From the NCBI RefSeq assembly GCF_001261715.1, contig NZ_CVRU01000195.1, positions 1 through 50,969 on the forward strand: a DNA stretch of 50,969 nucleotides, in the 5' to 3' direction. Below the pieces are notes generated by a model that worked only from the letters and a program-made list of their open reading frames with translations, was not told the DNA's origin and did not search any database. Source of the DNA: Dysgonomonas sp. HGC4 (GTDB lineage: Bacteria; Bacteroidota; Bacteroidia; Bacteroidales; Dysgonomonadaceae). Position 1 is the first letter of the stretch, and the number at the start of each line of letters is the position of its first letter. This document shows, piece after piece, positions 1 through 6,731 of this stretch. The position numbers and the translations under genes were made by a program.

Positions 1-288
1 TTCATATTCCTGTTTAATTAAGTTTTGATATTCGGGGTGGCGATCAATATAGGTTTTGGTATAAGAACAGAGCGGTGTGACTTTTAAATTATTCTTGGTT
101 ATATAAGTCAATAAATATTTTGTCAATGCACCAGCAATCCCTTGCCCTTCGTATTTTGATTCTACACCCGTATGAGTAACCACCAATACATTATCTTCTT
201 TATAGTAATTTATTACTCCTACTATTTCCTGATTTGACAAAGCTTCAAATCTTTCTTCTTCTAAATTATGCTTTATTTCGTATTCCAT
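1..288 (-). CDS. Small GNAT-family N-acetyltransferase (partial, runs off left edge)
   Basis: An open frame of 96 codons reads leftward from an ATG at 288 to the window edge with no stop, so the 3' end is missing. The protein reads MEYEIKHNLEEERFEAL... and contains the core GVESKYEGQGIAGAL, a Q/RxxGxA/G acetyl-CoA pyrophosphate-binding loop, followed by a hydrophobic helix and VTPLCSYTKTYIDRHPEY. This pattern matches the short YjdJ-like GNAT proteins (Acetyltransf_CG family), which are about 90-100 aa, so almost the whole protein is present. These proteins are assumed to acetylate small molecules or proteins in the cytoplasm; the substrate is unknown. It is divergent from trmB. Confidence 0.8.
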   Translation of the reverse strand, partial: MEYEIKHNLEEERFEALSNQEIVGVINYYKEDNVLVVTHTGVESKYEGQGIAGALTKYLLTYITKNNLKVTPLCSYTKTYIDRHPEYQNLIKQEYE

Positions 289-591
289 ATTTGTTATTTT
301 ATTAATTAAATAAAAGTATTTAGCTCTACACTTTAGCGTTGGCTGGCTATAACTGTCATACTTACCAAAGTTATAAAAAAGGTATAAGTCCTTAAAAGAT
401 TATGACACTTGTACCCTTATGTAAACAAATATATAACGAAAGAAGTTTAAGAAAGTGATTTAGCTTTCTTGTTATAAGTCTAATCAAGATATTTACAGTA
501 CACTCTTTTTAATGTATCTTTGTCTTTTAATTTGAGGTGTATACCTATTATTAAGTATCATAAAATATTATAGTTCTAAGAGAGTCGAAAT
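289..591. other. Divergent intergenic region between GNAT and trmB
   Basis: No coding frame is supported in this 303-bp AT-rich stretch. It holds the candidate trmB promoter (492-522). I see no further repeats or RNA structure. Confidence 0.5.
492..522 (+). promoter_or_regulatory. Bacteroidetes-type promoter for trmB
   Basis: TTTA at 492-495 (consensus -33 TTTG) and TATCTTTG at 515-522 (consensus -7 TAnnTTTG) are separated by 19 bp, the spacing of the Bacteroidetes sigma-ABfr promoter. Transcription would start near 528, giving a leader of about 60 nt before trmB. Confidence 0.6.
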
Positions 592-1350
592 ATGGGAAAG
601 AATAAATTAGCAAAGTTTGCTAATATGAATGAATATCCACATGTGTTTCAATATCCTTTTGCTGTATTAAAGGAAAAAGGATTTGAAATGAAAGGAAAGT
701 GGAATGAGATGTTTTTTAAAAACAATAATCCCATAATCCTCGAATTGGGATGCGGAAAAGGTGAATATTCTGTGGGATTGGCAAAACTATATCCAGAGAA
801 TAATTTCATAGGTGTCGATATCAAAGGAGCTCGTATGTGGTCGGGGGCTAAGCAGTCTTTTGAAGAGAAATTGGAGAATGTAGCTTTTTTACGAACTCAT
901 ATCGAACTGCTAAGTAATTTCTTTGATGAGGGAGAAGTCTCAGAAATATGGATTACTTTTCCAGATCCTCAGATGAATAAAGTAAATAGACGAATGACTT
1001 CAACACGTTTTATGAAACTATATGCACAGTTTCTTAAGCCCAATGGAGTAGTTCATTTGAAATCGGATAGTAATTTTATGTTTACTTATACTTCAGAAAT
1101 GGTAGATTTGAATGATCTGAAGGTGCTATTTAAGACAGATGATTTATATCATTCGGATTTAGTAGATGATATCTTAAGTATCAAAACATTTTATGAACAA
1201 CAGTGGATTGCACGAGGTCTGAACATAAAGTACCTTAAATTCGAGTATTTGCCTAAAGAAGATTGGGTAGAACCTGAAGTTGAAATAGAGCAAGATAGTT
1301 ATCGGAGTTATGGAAGAAGTAACTCTCAAATTCTAACAAAACGAATATAA
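592..1350 (+). CDS. trmB: tRNA (guanine-N7-)-methyltransferase TrmB
   Basis: TrmB uses S-adenosylmethionine to form m7G46 in the variable loop of tRNAs in the cytoplasm. The 252-aa protein has the Rossmann motif [14 protein letters not shown] (SAM binding), [13 protein letters not shown] (second acidic strand), and WITFPDPQ followed by the RR-containing substrate segment, all in family order. Length is normal to slightly long for Bacteroidetes TrmB. The ATG at 592 follows a purine-rich AGAGAGTCGAAAT. It is probably co-transcribed with mrp, which starts 28 nt after its stop; this trmB-mrp pairing is common in Bacteroidales. Confidence 0.95.
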   Translation: MGKNKLAKFANMNEYPHVFQYPFAVLKEKGFEMKGKWNEMFFKNNNPIILELGCGKGEYSVGLAKLYPENNFIGVDIKGARMWSGAKQSFEEKLENVAFLRTHIELLSNFFDEGEVSEIWITFPDPQMNKVNRRMTSTRFMKLYAQFLKPNGVVHLKSDSNFMFTYTSEMVDLNDLKVLFKTDDLYHSDLVDDILSIKTFYEQQWIARGLNIKYLKFEYLPKEDWVEPEVEIEQDSYRSYGRSNSQILTKRI

Positions 1351-1377
1351 ATAAGAATCCAACTAAAATAATATATA

Positions 1378-2496
1378 ATGAGTATAAAAATATATCCGAA
1401 ATTAGTTCTTGATGCGCTACGTAATGTGCGTTATCCCGGAACAGGTAAGGATGTCGTAGAAATGGGACTTGTATCTGATGATATTCATATCGAAGGTAAT
1501 AAAGTTAGTTTCTCTATGCTTTTCGAAAAGCCTAACGATCCTTTTATTAAATCTGTAGTTAAAGCCTGCGAAACGGCCATACTTACATATATAAGTCCCG
1601 ATATTGATATAAAGGGAAATATTGAAGTTAAAACAAACGAAGTTGCTCCTCCTCCCGCTGCTCCTAAGCTATTGCCTGAAGTTAAAAACATCATAGCTAT
1701 ATCATCAGGAAAAGGAGGTGTTGGTAAGAGTACTGTAACAGCTAATCTGGCAGTTGCATTAGCAAAACAAGGTTATAAAGTAGGTGTGCTTGATGCGGAT
1801 ATATTTGGTCCTTCTATGCCGAAAATGTTTGATGTGGAAGATGTTCAACCATTCTTGGAGCTTGTAGGGAATAAGGAAATGATAATTCCCGTTGATAAAT
1901 ACGGTGTGAAAATGTTGTCAATAGGTTTCTTTGTGAAGAAAGAGAGTGCTATTGTTTGGCGCGGAGCTATGGCAGGTAATGCTTTAAAACAATTGATAAC
2001 TGATGGTAATTGGGGTAAGCTCGATTATTTCTTGATTGACTTTCCTCCAGGAACAAGCGATATACATTTGACTTTGGTTCAAACCTTACCAATAACAGGA
2101 GCTGTAGTTGTAAGTACTCCTCAGGAGGTTGCTTTGGCTGATGCACGTAAGGGTATTGATATGTTTACCAATGAAAAAGTAAATGTACCGATTTTAGGAT
2201 TAGTCGAAAATATGGCATGGTTTACACCTGCTGAACTTCCCGAGAATAAATACTATATCTTTGGAAAAGATGGAGCAAAGAATTTGGCTGAGGAAATGAA
2301 TGTTCCTCTATTAGGTCAGATACCTATTGTACAAAGTATATGTGAAGGAGGAGATAGTGGTAGTCCGGTAGCTTTGAATGACAATTCGGTGACTGGCGAA
2401 GCTTTTGCTCTTTTAGCACAGCACTTTGTAGCTTCAGTAGACAAGAGAAATAAAGACGGTGATCCTACTCAAAAGGTTGAGGTGCATCTAAAATAA
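1378..2496 (+). CDS. mrp: Mrp/ApbC-type iron-sulfur cluster carrier ATPase
   Basis: Cytoplasmic P-loop ATPase of the Mrp/NBP35 family, which binds and transfers Fe-S clusters to apoproteins. The N-terminal ~90 residues form a MIP18 (DUF59) domain, then a Pro/Ala linker (APPPAAPK), then the deviant Walker A SSGKGGVGKST near residues 110-120, the DADIFGPSMP segment and LIDFPPGTSD. The usual C-terminal CxxC cluster-binding pair is absent: the region VENMAWFTPAELPENKYYIFG has no cysteine. I recall that Bacteroidales homologues look similar, so this is probably lineage-typical. It lies 28 nt downstream of trmB and is followed by a strong terminator. Confidence 0.93.
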   Translation: MSIKIYPKLVLDALRNVRYPGTGKDVVEMGLVSDDIHIEGNKVSFSMLFEKPNDPFIKSVVKACETAILTYISPDIDIKGNIEVKTNEVAPPPAAPKLLPEVKNIIAISSGKGGVGKSTVTANLAVALAKQGYKVGVLDADIFGPSMPKMFDVEDVQPFLELVGNKEMIIPVDKYGVKMLSIGFFVKKESAIVWRGAMAGNALKQLITDGNWGKLDYFLIDFPPGTSDIHLTLVQTLPITGAVVVSTPQEVALADARKGIDMFTNEKVNVPILGLVENMAWFTPAELPENKYYIFGKDGAKNLAEEMNVPLLGQIPIVQSICEGGDSGSPVALNDNSVTGEAFALLAQHFVASVDKRNKDGDPTQKVEVHLK

Positions 2497-2497
2497 T

Positions 2498-2542
2498 AGT
2501 AAATAAAAAAAGCTAGTCATATGATTAGCTTTTTTTATTTAC
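2498..2542 (+). terminator. Rho-independent terminator after mrp
   Basis: AAATAAAAAAAGCTA and TTAGCTTTTTTTATTT form a long A/T-flanked hairpin around a short GTCATATGA loop. The flanks suit termination in both directions, closing the trmB-mrp operon (+) and the GG-peptide gene that converges from the right (-). Confidence 0.85.
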
Positions 2543-2560
2543 TGGAAAAAGATCAAATTC

Positions 2561-2692
2561 TTATTTTTGATTTTCACTCTCGTAGTAAAACCACTCTCCT
2601 CCTGCATATACCCAATGTTTCTCACCTCCTCTGATCTTTTTTAAGTCACTATTTTCTAATTTTTTAAAATCTTTGACTTCTTTCTTTTTCAT
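2561..2692 (-). CDS. Double-glycine leader peptide (bacteriocin/pheromone-like precursor)
   Basis: A 43-codon frame between mrp and the histidine kinase. Residues 12-23 read LENSDLKKIRGG, an exact match to the double-glycine leader consensus (Leu -12, Leu -7, Ile -4, Gly-Gly at -2/-1) cleaved by C39-type peptidase ABC exporters. The predicted mature peptide is 20 aa, EKHWVYAGGEWFYYESENQK, rich in aromatic residues and without Cys. The start is Lys-rich (MKKKEVKDF). A TATCTTTA (-7-like) lies on the minus strand at 2742-2735, about 43 bp upstream. No exporter is adjacent; a degenerate C39-like protein lies at 49721. Function is inferred from the leader only; a random match is possible but unlikely given the spacing fit. 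Confidence 0.62.
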   Translation of the reverse strand: MKKKEVKDFKKLENSDLKKIRGGEKHWVYAGGEWFYYESENQK

Positions 2693-2888
2693 AATTGACT
2701 TTTTATTGATGTTTTTATTATACTTTCCTAGAAGTAAAGATACATCTGTTGTTCAGATGTTTATATAATAAAATAGTCATATTTTTCTCGAATAAGAGCT
2801 CTTTCAGGTTAAATCTTTATTGATGTTTTTCTTTCTTTTCTTTCTTATTTGTAATTATAAAATAGCAGCGTTTTATCTATTTTTGTCT

Positions 2889-2896
2889 TATATTTG
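2889..2896 (+). promoter_or_regulatory. Candidate -7 element of histidine kinase promoter
   Basis: TATATTTG matches TAnnTTTG exactly and would give a leader of about 43 nt before the ATG at 2946. No good -33 TTTG is seen at the right spacing. A second candidate, TTGA (2913-2916) with TATCTTTA (2934-2941), would give a nearly leaderless message. Confidence 0.35.
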
Positions 2897-2945
2897 ATTC
2901 TTTGTATAGTGCTTGAGCAATAAAATGATTTAATATCTTTACTTT

Positions 2946-4325
2946 ATGAAGTATACTTATATGACGAGGTTCTCTATCTGCGCAGTTGGAGTAATATTTT
3001 TATTACAAGCTTTGCTAGTTTATCGTCTGTTTCAGACGAATTTAGACTTGCTTCAACGTGAGTTGAATTTGACTACGCAATCAGTATACAATATGGATTT
3101 GAATGCACGCCTAGAATTAAAAGGGGGAACTAGTACGCCTGATGTTAAATATGCAGGAACGACACCTCCTCCAGGGGTTGATACTACAAAAATCACTCGT
3201 ATTGGAGGCGGTGCTCAAGAAAATAAAAAACATAGTAGAGATAAAGGATTGGTTTCTGCTATGAATTTAGCAATGGAGGAATTTGTAGGAAGAAAGTATC
3301 CTGTAAACTTGCATTCAATAGATAGTTTGGCTGGAACTTTGTTTAAAGAGAATAATATTAAATTGAAGTTCTATTCGGAAATTGTGGATGTAGATTCTAA
3401 TGAAGTATTAGAAACTTCTTTCTCTGGAGCTTCTAAGCCCTCAGATATTCTTTATTCTAAAGGTATCCCTCTGAATCTAAAACAAACGAAAGTACTTCGA
3501 TTAGTCCTTATTAGTCCAATGTGGGAGATTTATCCTCAGATGGCTTGGATGTTGGTTCTTTCATTATTGCTTTCTATATTCTGTATATACAGTTTACACA
3601 TACAAAAGAAAACTTTAGCGAAACAGAAACAATTGGCAAGCTTGAAAAATGACTTTTTCTCAGAAGTATCCCATGAGTTTAAACGTCCTTTGGCCGTTTT
3701 GCGTCAGACAATGAATTCTCTAGGAAATGAGAAGATAATTTTGAATGAGGAAAAAAGAACTCGCATGTTGAGGATTGGAGAAGAAGAGATTCTAAATATG
3801 ACAAGTCGAACAGAAATGTTCTTAAGTCTTGCTCAGGATGATGAAGGCCTTTTCGAATTGCATCCTACCGAATTTGATATTGTGAAAGTTGTTTTCGATT
3901 TAGCGGATAAGGCTGTTGATACAACGCCTGGGTCACCTGAAATAGATGTCGATAATGAATTGAAGGATTCTATGATTTTCGCAGATAAAGATCATATGGA
4001 ACATTTGGTTTCGAACTTAATAAGTAATGCAATAAAATATTCGAAAGACTCAATCGATATACATATTAGATTATACAATGAAAATAATAATGTCTGTATT
4101 TCGGTAAAAGATACAGGAGTGGGTATTTCAGAAGAGAACTTAAATGTTGTTTTCGAAAAATATTCGCGTGTTGGAAAAACGACTCATGCTAAAGGTCATG
4201 GAATTGGCTTAAATTACGTAAAACGTATTACTGAAAAGCATGGAGGAAGTGTCTCTGTTAAGAGCGAACTAGGTGTTGGTAGTGAGTTTATTGTAAAATT
4301 GCCCTTAGTAAAGAACGTAAAATAA
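2946..4325 (+). CDS. Sensor histidine kinase (inner membrane, two-component system)
   Basis: A 459-aa HK with a transmembrane helix near residues 8-28, a periplasmic domain of about 165 residues with a Gly/Pro-rich stretch (TPPPGVDTT, IGGG), a second membrane helix near 196-216, a HisKA domain with FFSEVSHEFKRPL (phospho-acceptor His about 243), and a HATPase_c domain with N box NLISNAIKYS, G1 DTGVGIS and G2 GHGIGLNYV. All catalytic motifs are present, so it should be active. The signal sensed is unknown. In related genomes I would expect the response regulator directly downstream; here the next host gene on this strand is the regulator at 37583, beyond the prophage, so the two are probably a separated cognate pair. 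Confidence 0.93.
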   Translation: MKYTYMTRFSICAVGVIFLLQALLVYRLFQTNLDLLQRELNLTTQSVYNMDLNARLELKGGTSTPDVKYAGTTPPPGVDTTKITRIGGGAQENKKHSRDKGLVSAMNLAMEEFVGRKYPVNLHSIDSLAGTLFKENNIKLKFYSEIVDVDSNEVLETSFSGASKPSDILYSKGIPLNLKQTKVLRLVLISPMWEIYPQMAWMLVLSLLLSIFCIYSLHIQKKTLAKQKQLASLKNDFFSEVSHEFKRPLAVLRQTMNSLGNEKIILNEEKRTRMLRIGEEEILNMTSRTEMFLSLAQDDEGLFELHPTEFDIVKVVFDLADKAVDTTPGSPEIDVDNELKDSMIFADKDHMEHLVSNLISNAIKYSKDSIDIHIRLYNENNNVCISVKDTGVGISEENLNVVFEKYSRVGKTTHAKGHGIGLNYVKRITEKHGGSVSVKSELGVGSEFIVKLPLVKNVK

Positions 4326-4331
4326 TTATTA
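4321..4331. repeat. 11-bp direct repeat at left prophage border (candidate target duplication)
   Basis: AATAATTATTA occurs here, overlapping the histidine kinase stop codon, and again at 37498-37508 just upstream of the response regulator promoter. Both copies are followed, reading inward, by three variable bases and GGCA. This suggests the insertion junction. The sequence is AT-rich and nearly palindromic, so coincidence is possible, and 11 bp is longer than the usual 5-bp Mu duplication. Confidence 0.4.
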
Positions 4332-4416
4332 GAGGGCAGAACAAAAACGGCAAAATAGTTTAAGATGTTAAGATGTTGATATAAAAGAGGTTCAAATAAT
4401 AGAATGATAACACCTC

Positions 4417-4449
4417 ACTGGTAAAAGACTGGTAAAAGACTGGTTAAAA
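4417..4449. repeat. Three tandem 11-bp repeats near prophage right end
   Basis: ACTGGTAAAAG is repeated at 4417 and 4428, followed by ACTGGTTAAAA at 4439; a period of one helical turn. A further loosely related unit (CGGCTCGAAAA) follows. The role is unknown; it could bind a protein at the phage end. TGATAAC half-sites of the terminal repeat type lie nearby at 4405, 4532 and, inverted, 4543-4550. Confidence 0.6.
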
Positions 4450-4468
4450 ACGGCTCGAAAACCGCATG

Positions 4469-4522
4469 AATAAAGCACTTTGATGGACACCTAGCGGTGA
4501 ACCATGAAAGTGCTTTATTTTG
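4469..4522. terminator. Long near-perfect hairpin, bidirectional terminator
   Basis: AATAAAGCACTTT (4469-4481) pairs with AAAGTGCTTTATT (4507-4519); inside, ATGG pairs with CCAT and CACC with GGTG around a TAGC loop, making an almost continuous 21-bp stem with A/T flanks. It would end the leftward phage operon finishing at 4610 and rightward read-through from the histidine kinase. Confidence 0.75.
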
Positions 4523-4580
4523 TGTCTATATTGATAACACTCTGTTATCATCAATATACGCACTTTTTAAGAAAAGGATG

Positions 4581-4609
4581 TGATAACAAATGTGTATGAA
4601 TTGAATTGC
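4581..4609. repeat. Bipartite terminal repeat, prophage right end (probable transposase site)
   Basis: TGATAACA at 4581-4588 and ATTGAATTGC at 4600-4609 are separated by 11 bp, the same 29-bp arrangement as units 1 and 2 at the opposite end (37384, 37417). Just outside it, TCAATATACGCACTTTTT (4551-4568) resembles, in inverted orientation, the outermost sequence of the other end (TTCAATATAAGCATTTTT on the minus strand). These are likely MuA-type transposase-binding sites. Confidence 0.65.
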
Positions 4610-4729
4610 TTATTTTAAAGTTCTTCTAGCTAATATTCTTATAAGATCTTCCATGAATTTATTAGCTTTTAAAATAGCTTCCTTTTGAATAGGACGAATA
4701 TATATATTTATATTGTATGTTGGTTTCAT
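4610..4729 (-). CDS. 39-aa phage protein, terminal gene of leftward operon
   Basis: A 39-codon frame starts at an ATG (4729-4727) that overlaps the TGA of the preceding gene as ATGA, a strong sign of translational coupling. The protein (MKPTYNINIYIRPIQKEAIL...) is basic, ends IRILARRTLK, and has an N-terminal strand followed by a helix. Its stop abuts the terminal repeat at 4581-4609, so it is the last phage gene at this end. No family is recognised. Confidence 0.55.
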   Translation of the reverse strand: MKPTYNINIYIRPIQKEAILKANKFMEDLIRILARRTLK

Positions 4730-5097
4730 AAGATTTTTCCAGTTAAAGTAAAATATAAGTTTTGAAGTGAGTGAAGATCATATATTGTTGTACGTTTGAA
4801 GCAATCACCCCATACAATATAGAAATAGCCATCTTCTTCTGTTAGACGAAACAATATATCTTTAGTGAAAATATTCTTATTCTTTCTAAATTTAAATGAT
4901 AGAAGTATATCTTCTGTTAAAGAAATAGGTTCAATCAATTCAAGGTTTACAATAGTAGTTGGTTGGTGTGGGTTAACTAAAGTAATACTATATTGGTAAG
5001 GAGTACTTTTTATATCTGATAGGACAATTCCTAAAACCTGATATACTATACTATTATAGATAACTTTATTTCCAATTCTTAATTCATCTGCTTTCAT
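4726..5097 (-). CDS. Conserved Bacteroidetes phage protein (MKADELRIGN family)
   Basis: A 123-aa protein with the recognisable N-terminus MKADELRIGNKVIY, a central IPLTE-like motif (EPISLTEDILLSFKF) and C-terminus DLHSLQNLYFTLTGKIL. This architecture recurs in Bacteroidetes phages and conjugative elements; its function is not known. It overlaps the next gene upstream (5094) by 4 nt as ATGA and the 39-aa gene downstream in the same way. Accessory position after the late operon. Confidence 0.8.
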   Translation of the reverse strand: MKADELRIGNKVIYNSIVYQVLGIVLSDIKSTPYQYSITLVNPHQPTTIVNLELIEPISLTEDILLSFKFRKNKNIFTKDILFRLTEEDGYFYIVWGDCFKRTTIYDLHSLQNLYFTLTGKIL

Positions 5098-5348
5098 AAG
5101 TTTGTTTTATTTGGTGGTAAATCACTTTGTAGTTGTAATGAGCGTCTGACATCTCCTGTTGATATAGTTTCTTTTTTTGATATGATAACTTTGTGTGTAA
5201 CATAGTCAAAATCATTGAAAGGATGCTTTTCTAGCTTTGATTTGCTTGCACCCAGATCATCTAGGTTGCTATCCTCAATCAGAGCAATCAGTGAGGAATA
5301 TACCTTAATCTTTAAAGGCTTCTGATATATACGAACAAATACTTTCAT
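5094..5348 (-). CDS. Hypothetical phage protein (84 aa)
   Basis: An 84-aa basic protein (MKVFVRIYQKPLKIKVYSSL...) of unknown family. Start overlaps nothing upstream (1 nt after the 5350 gene) and its stop overlaps the start of the 123-aa gene as ATGA, so it is part of a three- or four-gene coupled cassette. An N-terminal beta strand rich in aliphatics is the only feature visible. Confidence 0.65.
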   Translation of the reverse strand: MKVFVRIYQKPLKIKVYSSLIALIEDSNLDDLGASKSKLEKHPFNDFDYVTHKVIISKKETISTGDVRRSLQLQSDLPPNKTNL

Positions 5349-5349
5349 G

Positions 5350-5544
5350 TCATTCTATAATTAATTGCAGCTCAGCCCCTGCACACCCATCTCCACTTGA
5401 ACCAAATACAAGTGTATGTGATTCTCTCATTATGCAAACTTCTTCACCGCTTTCATCTTTGGTATAAATACTTATTTCACGGCTTCTGCCACTTGCTCCT
5501 TTTTCTAACTTCTGTAGTAATTTTATTAATTCTGTAGTTGTCAT
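5350..5544 (-). CDS. Hypothetical phage protein (64 aa)
   Basis: A 64-aa acidic protein beginning MTTTELIKLLQKLEKGASG and containing SGDGCAGAEL near the C-terminus. It has the look of small Bacteroidetes phage/accessory proteins, without a named domain. First gene of the small cassette running to 4610; a strong hairpin terminator (5553-5600) separates it from the late operon, so it either has its own weak promoter or depends on read-through. Confidence 0.6.
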   Translation of the reverse strand: MTTTELIKLLQKLEKGASGRSREISIYTKDESGEEVCIMRESHTLVFGSSGDGCAGAELQLIIE

Positions 5545-5552
5545 ATATTATA

Positions 5553-5600
5553 GAATAAAAAAATAATATGCAAGTATAGTATATTATACTTGCATATTCT
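5553..5600 (-). terminator. Terminator of leftward late operon
   Basis: A perfect 13-bp stem (ATATGCAAGTATA 5566-5578 with TATACTTGCATAT 5585-5597) and a 6-nt loop is followed on the minus strand by TATTTTTTTATT. It sits just after the stop of the 5628-6146 gene. Confidence 0.85.
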
Positions 5601-5627
5601 ATTATTTTTTTGATAAAATACAAATAG

Positions 5628-6146
5628 TTATTCTATTTCTTTTACCAGTTGTCCTTGTAACCTGATAAGCTCAATTATACCGTATTCAATTTCTTCAGGT
5701 GTGCCTGTCAAATCTTGCAGATAGGCTTCAAAAGTATAGGATTGATTGTGGTAATTTACTACTTGTGTATCTACTATTGCTTCATTGACAAACTCTAAAC
5801 GGCTTGTATTACCTAGTCTTGTACCTTCAAGAAGCTCTTGTATAATGGTATGATATAGGAATCTTTTTAAACCGCTTGCATGCTCTATCATTACATTTGA
5901 TGCATCAGGCATTTCATCTGTAACAACATGCAGTATCATAGTTACTAATCGAGGTTTGTTTCTTCCTTGTCCTACAAGTTGATAATCTACAAATATGGCA
6001 GGTAATGAAAAATATTCATATTGATCTGGTTCTTCAGGCTGTGACCTGTACAGATCAATAAAGAAATGTGATTCGAGGTCATATTTTTCAAACTCTTCTT
6101 TGTTCTCCTCAAATAGTTTATAGAGGTTCAGTAATGGTTGTATCAT
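5628..6146 (-). CDS. Putative phage tail-completion/neck protein
   Basis: A 172-aa acidic protein beginning with a helix (MIQPLLNLYKLFEENKEEF), then beta-rich LPAIFVDYQLVGQGR and MILHVVTDEM, then a helix and a C-terminal Glu-rich part. The layout resembles tail-terminator or neck proteins that follow gpG in Mu-like head operons, but no family is certain. It is the last structural-type gene before the terminator, 6 nt after the gpG-like gene. Confidence 0.6.
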   Translation of the reverse strand: MIQPLLNLYKLFEENKEEFEKYDLESHFFIDLYRSQPEEPDQYEYFSLPAIFVDYQLVGQGRNKPRLVTMILHVVTDEMPDASNVMIEHASGLKRFLYHTIIQELLEGTRLGNTSRLEFVNEAIVDTQVVNYHNQSYTFEAYLQDLTGTPEEIEYGIIELIRLQGQLVKEIE

Positions 6147-6152
6147 AATTAG

Positions 6153-6722
6153 TTATCTTAAAGCCCTTCTGAATCGGGCTATTGTATGTAATTCTATTCT
6201 TCTGATCAATGTATAACTTTCACCTAAAAACTGGCGTTGTGGTATCTTTAAATTCATTTTACGTTTGTGTGCTCTTACTGTAAACGATTTTACAGTCTGC
6301 GTTTTTACCTTCTCTGTACGTCCAGCTCTGGTGCGTGTATGTGCTTTTCTTCGGTGCGATTTTACTGTATGTGATCTTACATTGACGGTTTTATTTATTT
6401 CACCGCCTGCATTGTGTATTTCTGCATACTCAACATCTGTACCTATTATTACTTCATCAATTGTTGCTTTGATCTTTCGAATACTTCTTTTTAAGCGTCC
6501 TTTGTCAACAAGTAATGTCTGGCTTCTCCTTTTTGATCGACCTCGCACTTTTTTGCGAGGCTTCCAAGGGTGTTTTGTTCTATCCAGCCACGCTTGTTCT
6601 CTAAAACGATCTTTACTGAAGTTTACAGCTATTGTTGCTATTTCAGGGGGTAATCGTTGGTAAGTTTGCAATACAGCATCTAATCTGCTTGTAAAGCTTG
6701 TCATATCTACATTATATGCCAT
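6153..6722 (-). CDS. Phage virion morphogenesis protein, Mu gpG-like, with basic repeat insertion
   Basis: The 189-aa protein has the N-terminal helix and WLDRTKHPWKPRKK segment, LLVDKGRLKRSIR, VIIGTDVEYAEIHNAGG and the C-terminal IPQRQFLGES motif of the gpG/virion morphogenesis family (a head-completion/tail-assembly factor). Between IHNAGG and IPQRQFLG, where family members usually have a short loop, lies an insertion of about 55 residues made of imperfect HTVKSHRRKAHTR and QTVKSFTVRAHKRK units, rich in His, Lys, Arg and Thr. The protein is extremely basic overall. The function of the insertion is unknown; nucleic-acid contact is an inference. Confidence 0.8.
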   Translation of the reverse strand: MAYNVDMTSFTSRLDAVLQTYQRLPPEIATIAVNFSKDRFREQAWLDRTKHPWKPRKKVRGRSKRRSQTLLVDKGRLKRSIRKIKATIDEVIIGTDVEYAEIHNAGGEINKTVNVRSHTVKSHRRKAHTRTRAGRTEKVKTQTVKSFTVRAHKRKMNLKIPQRQFLGESYTLIRRIELHTIARFRRALR

Positions 6723-6731
6723 ATCATTATA

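Noticed and set aside
6265-6663. 132-codon plus-strand frame opposite the gpG-like gene
   Set aside because: Antisense shadow of the basic repeat region; Cys/Phe-rich translation without any signature.
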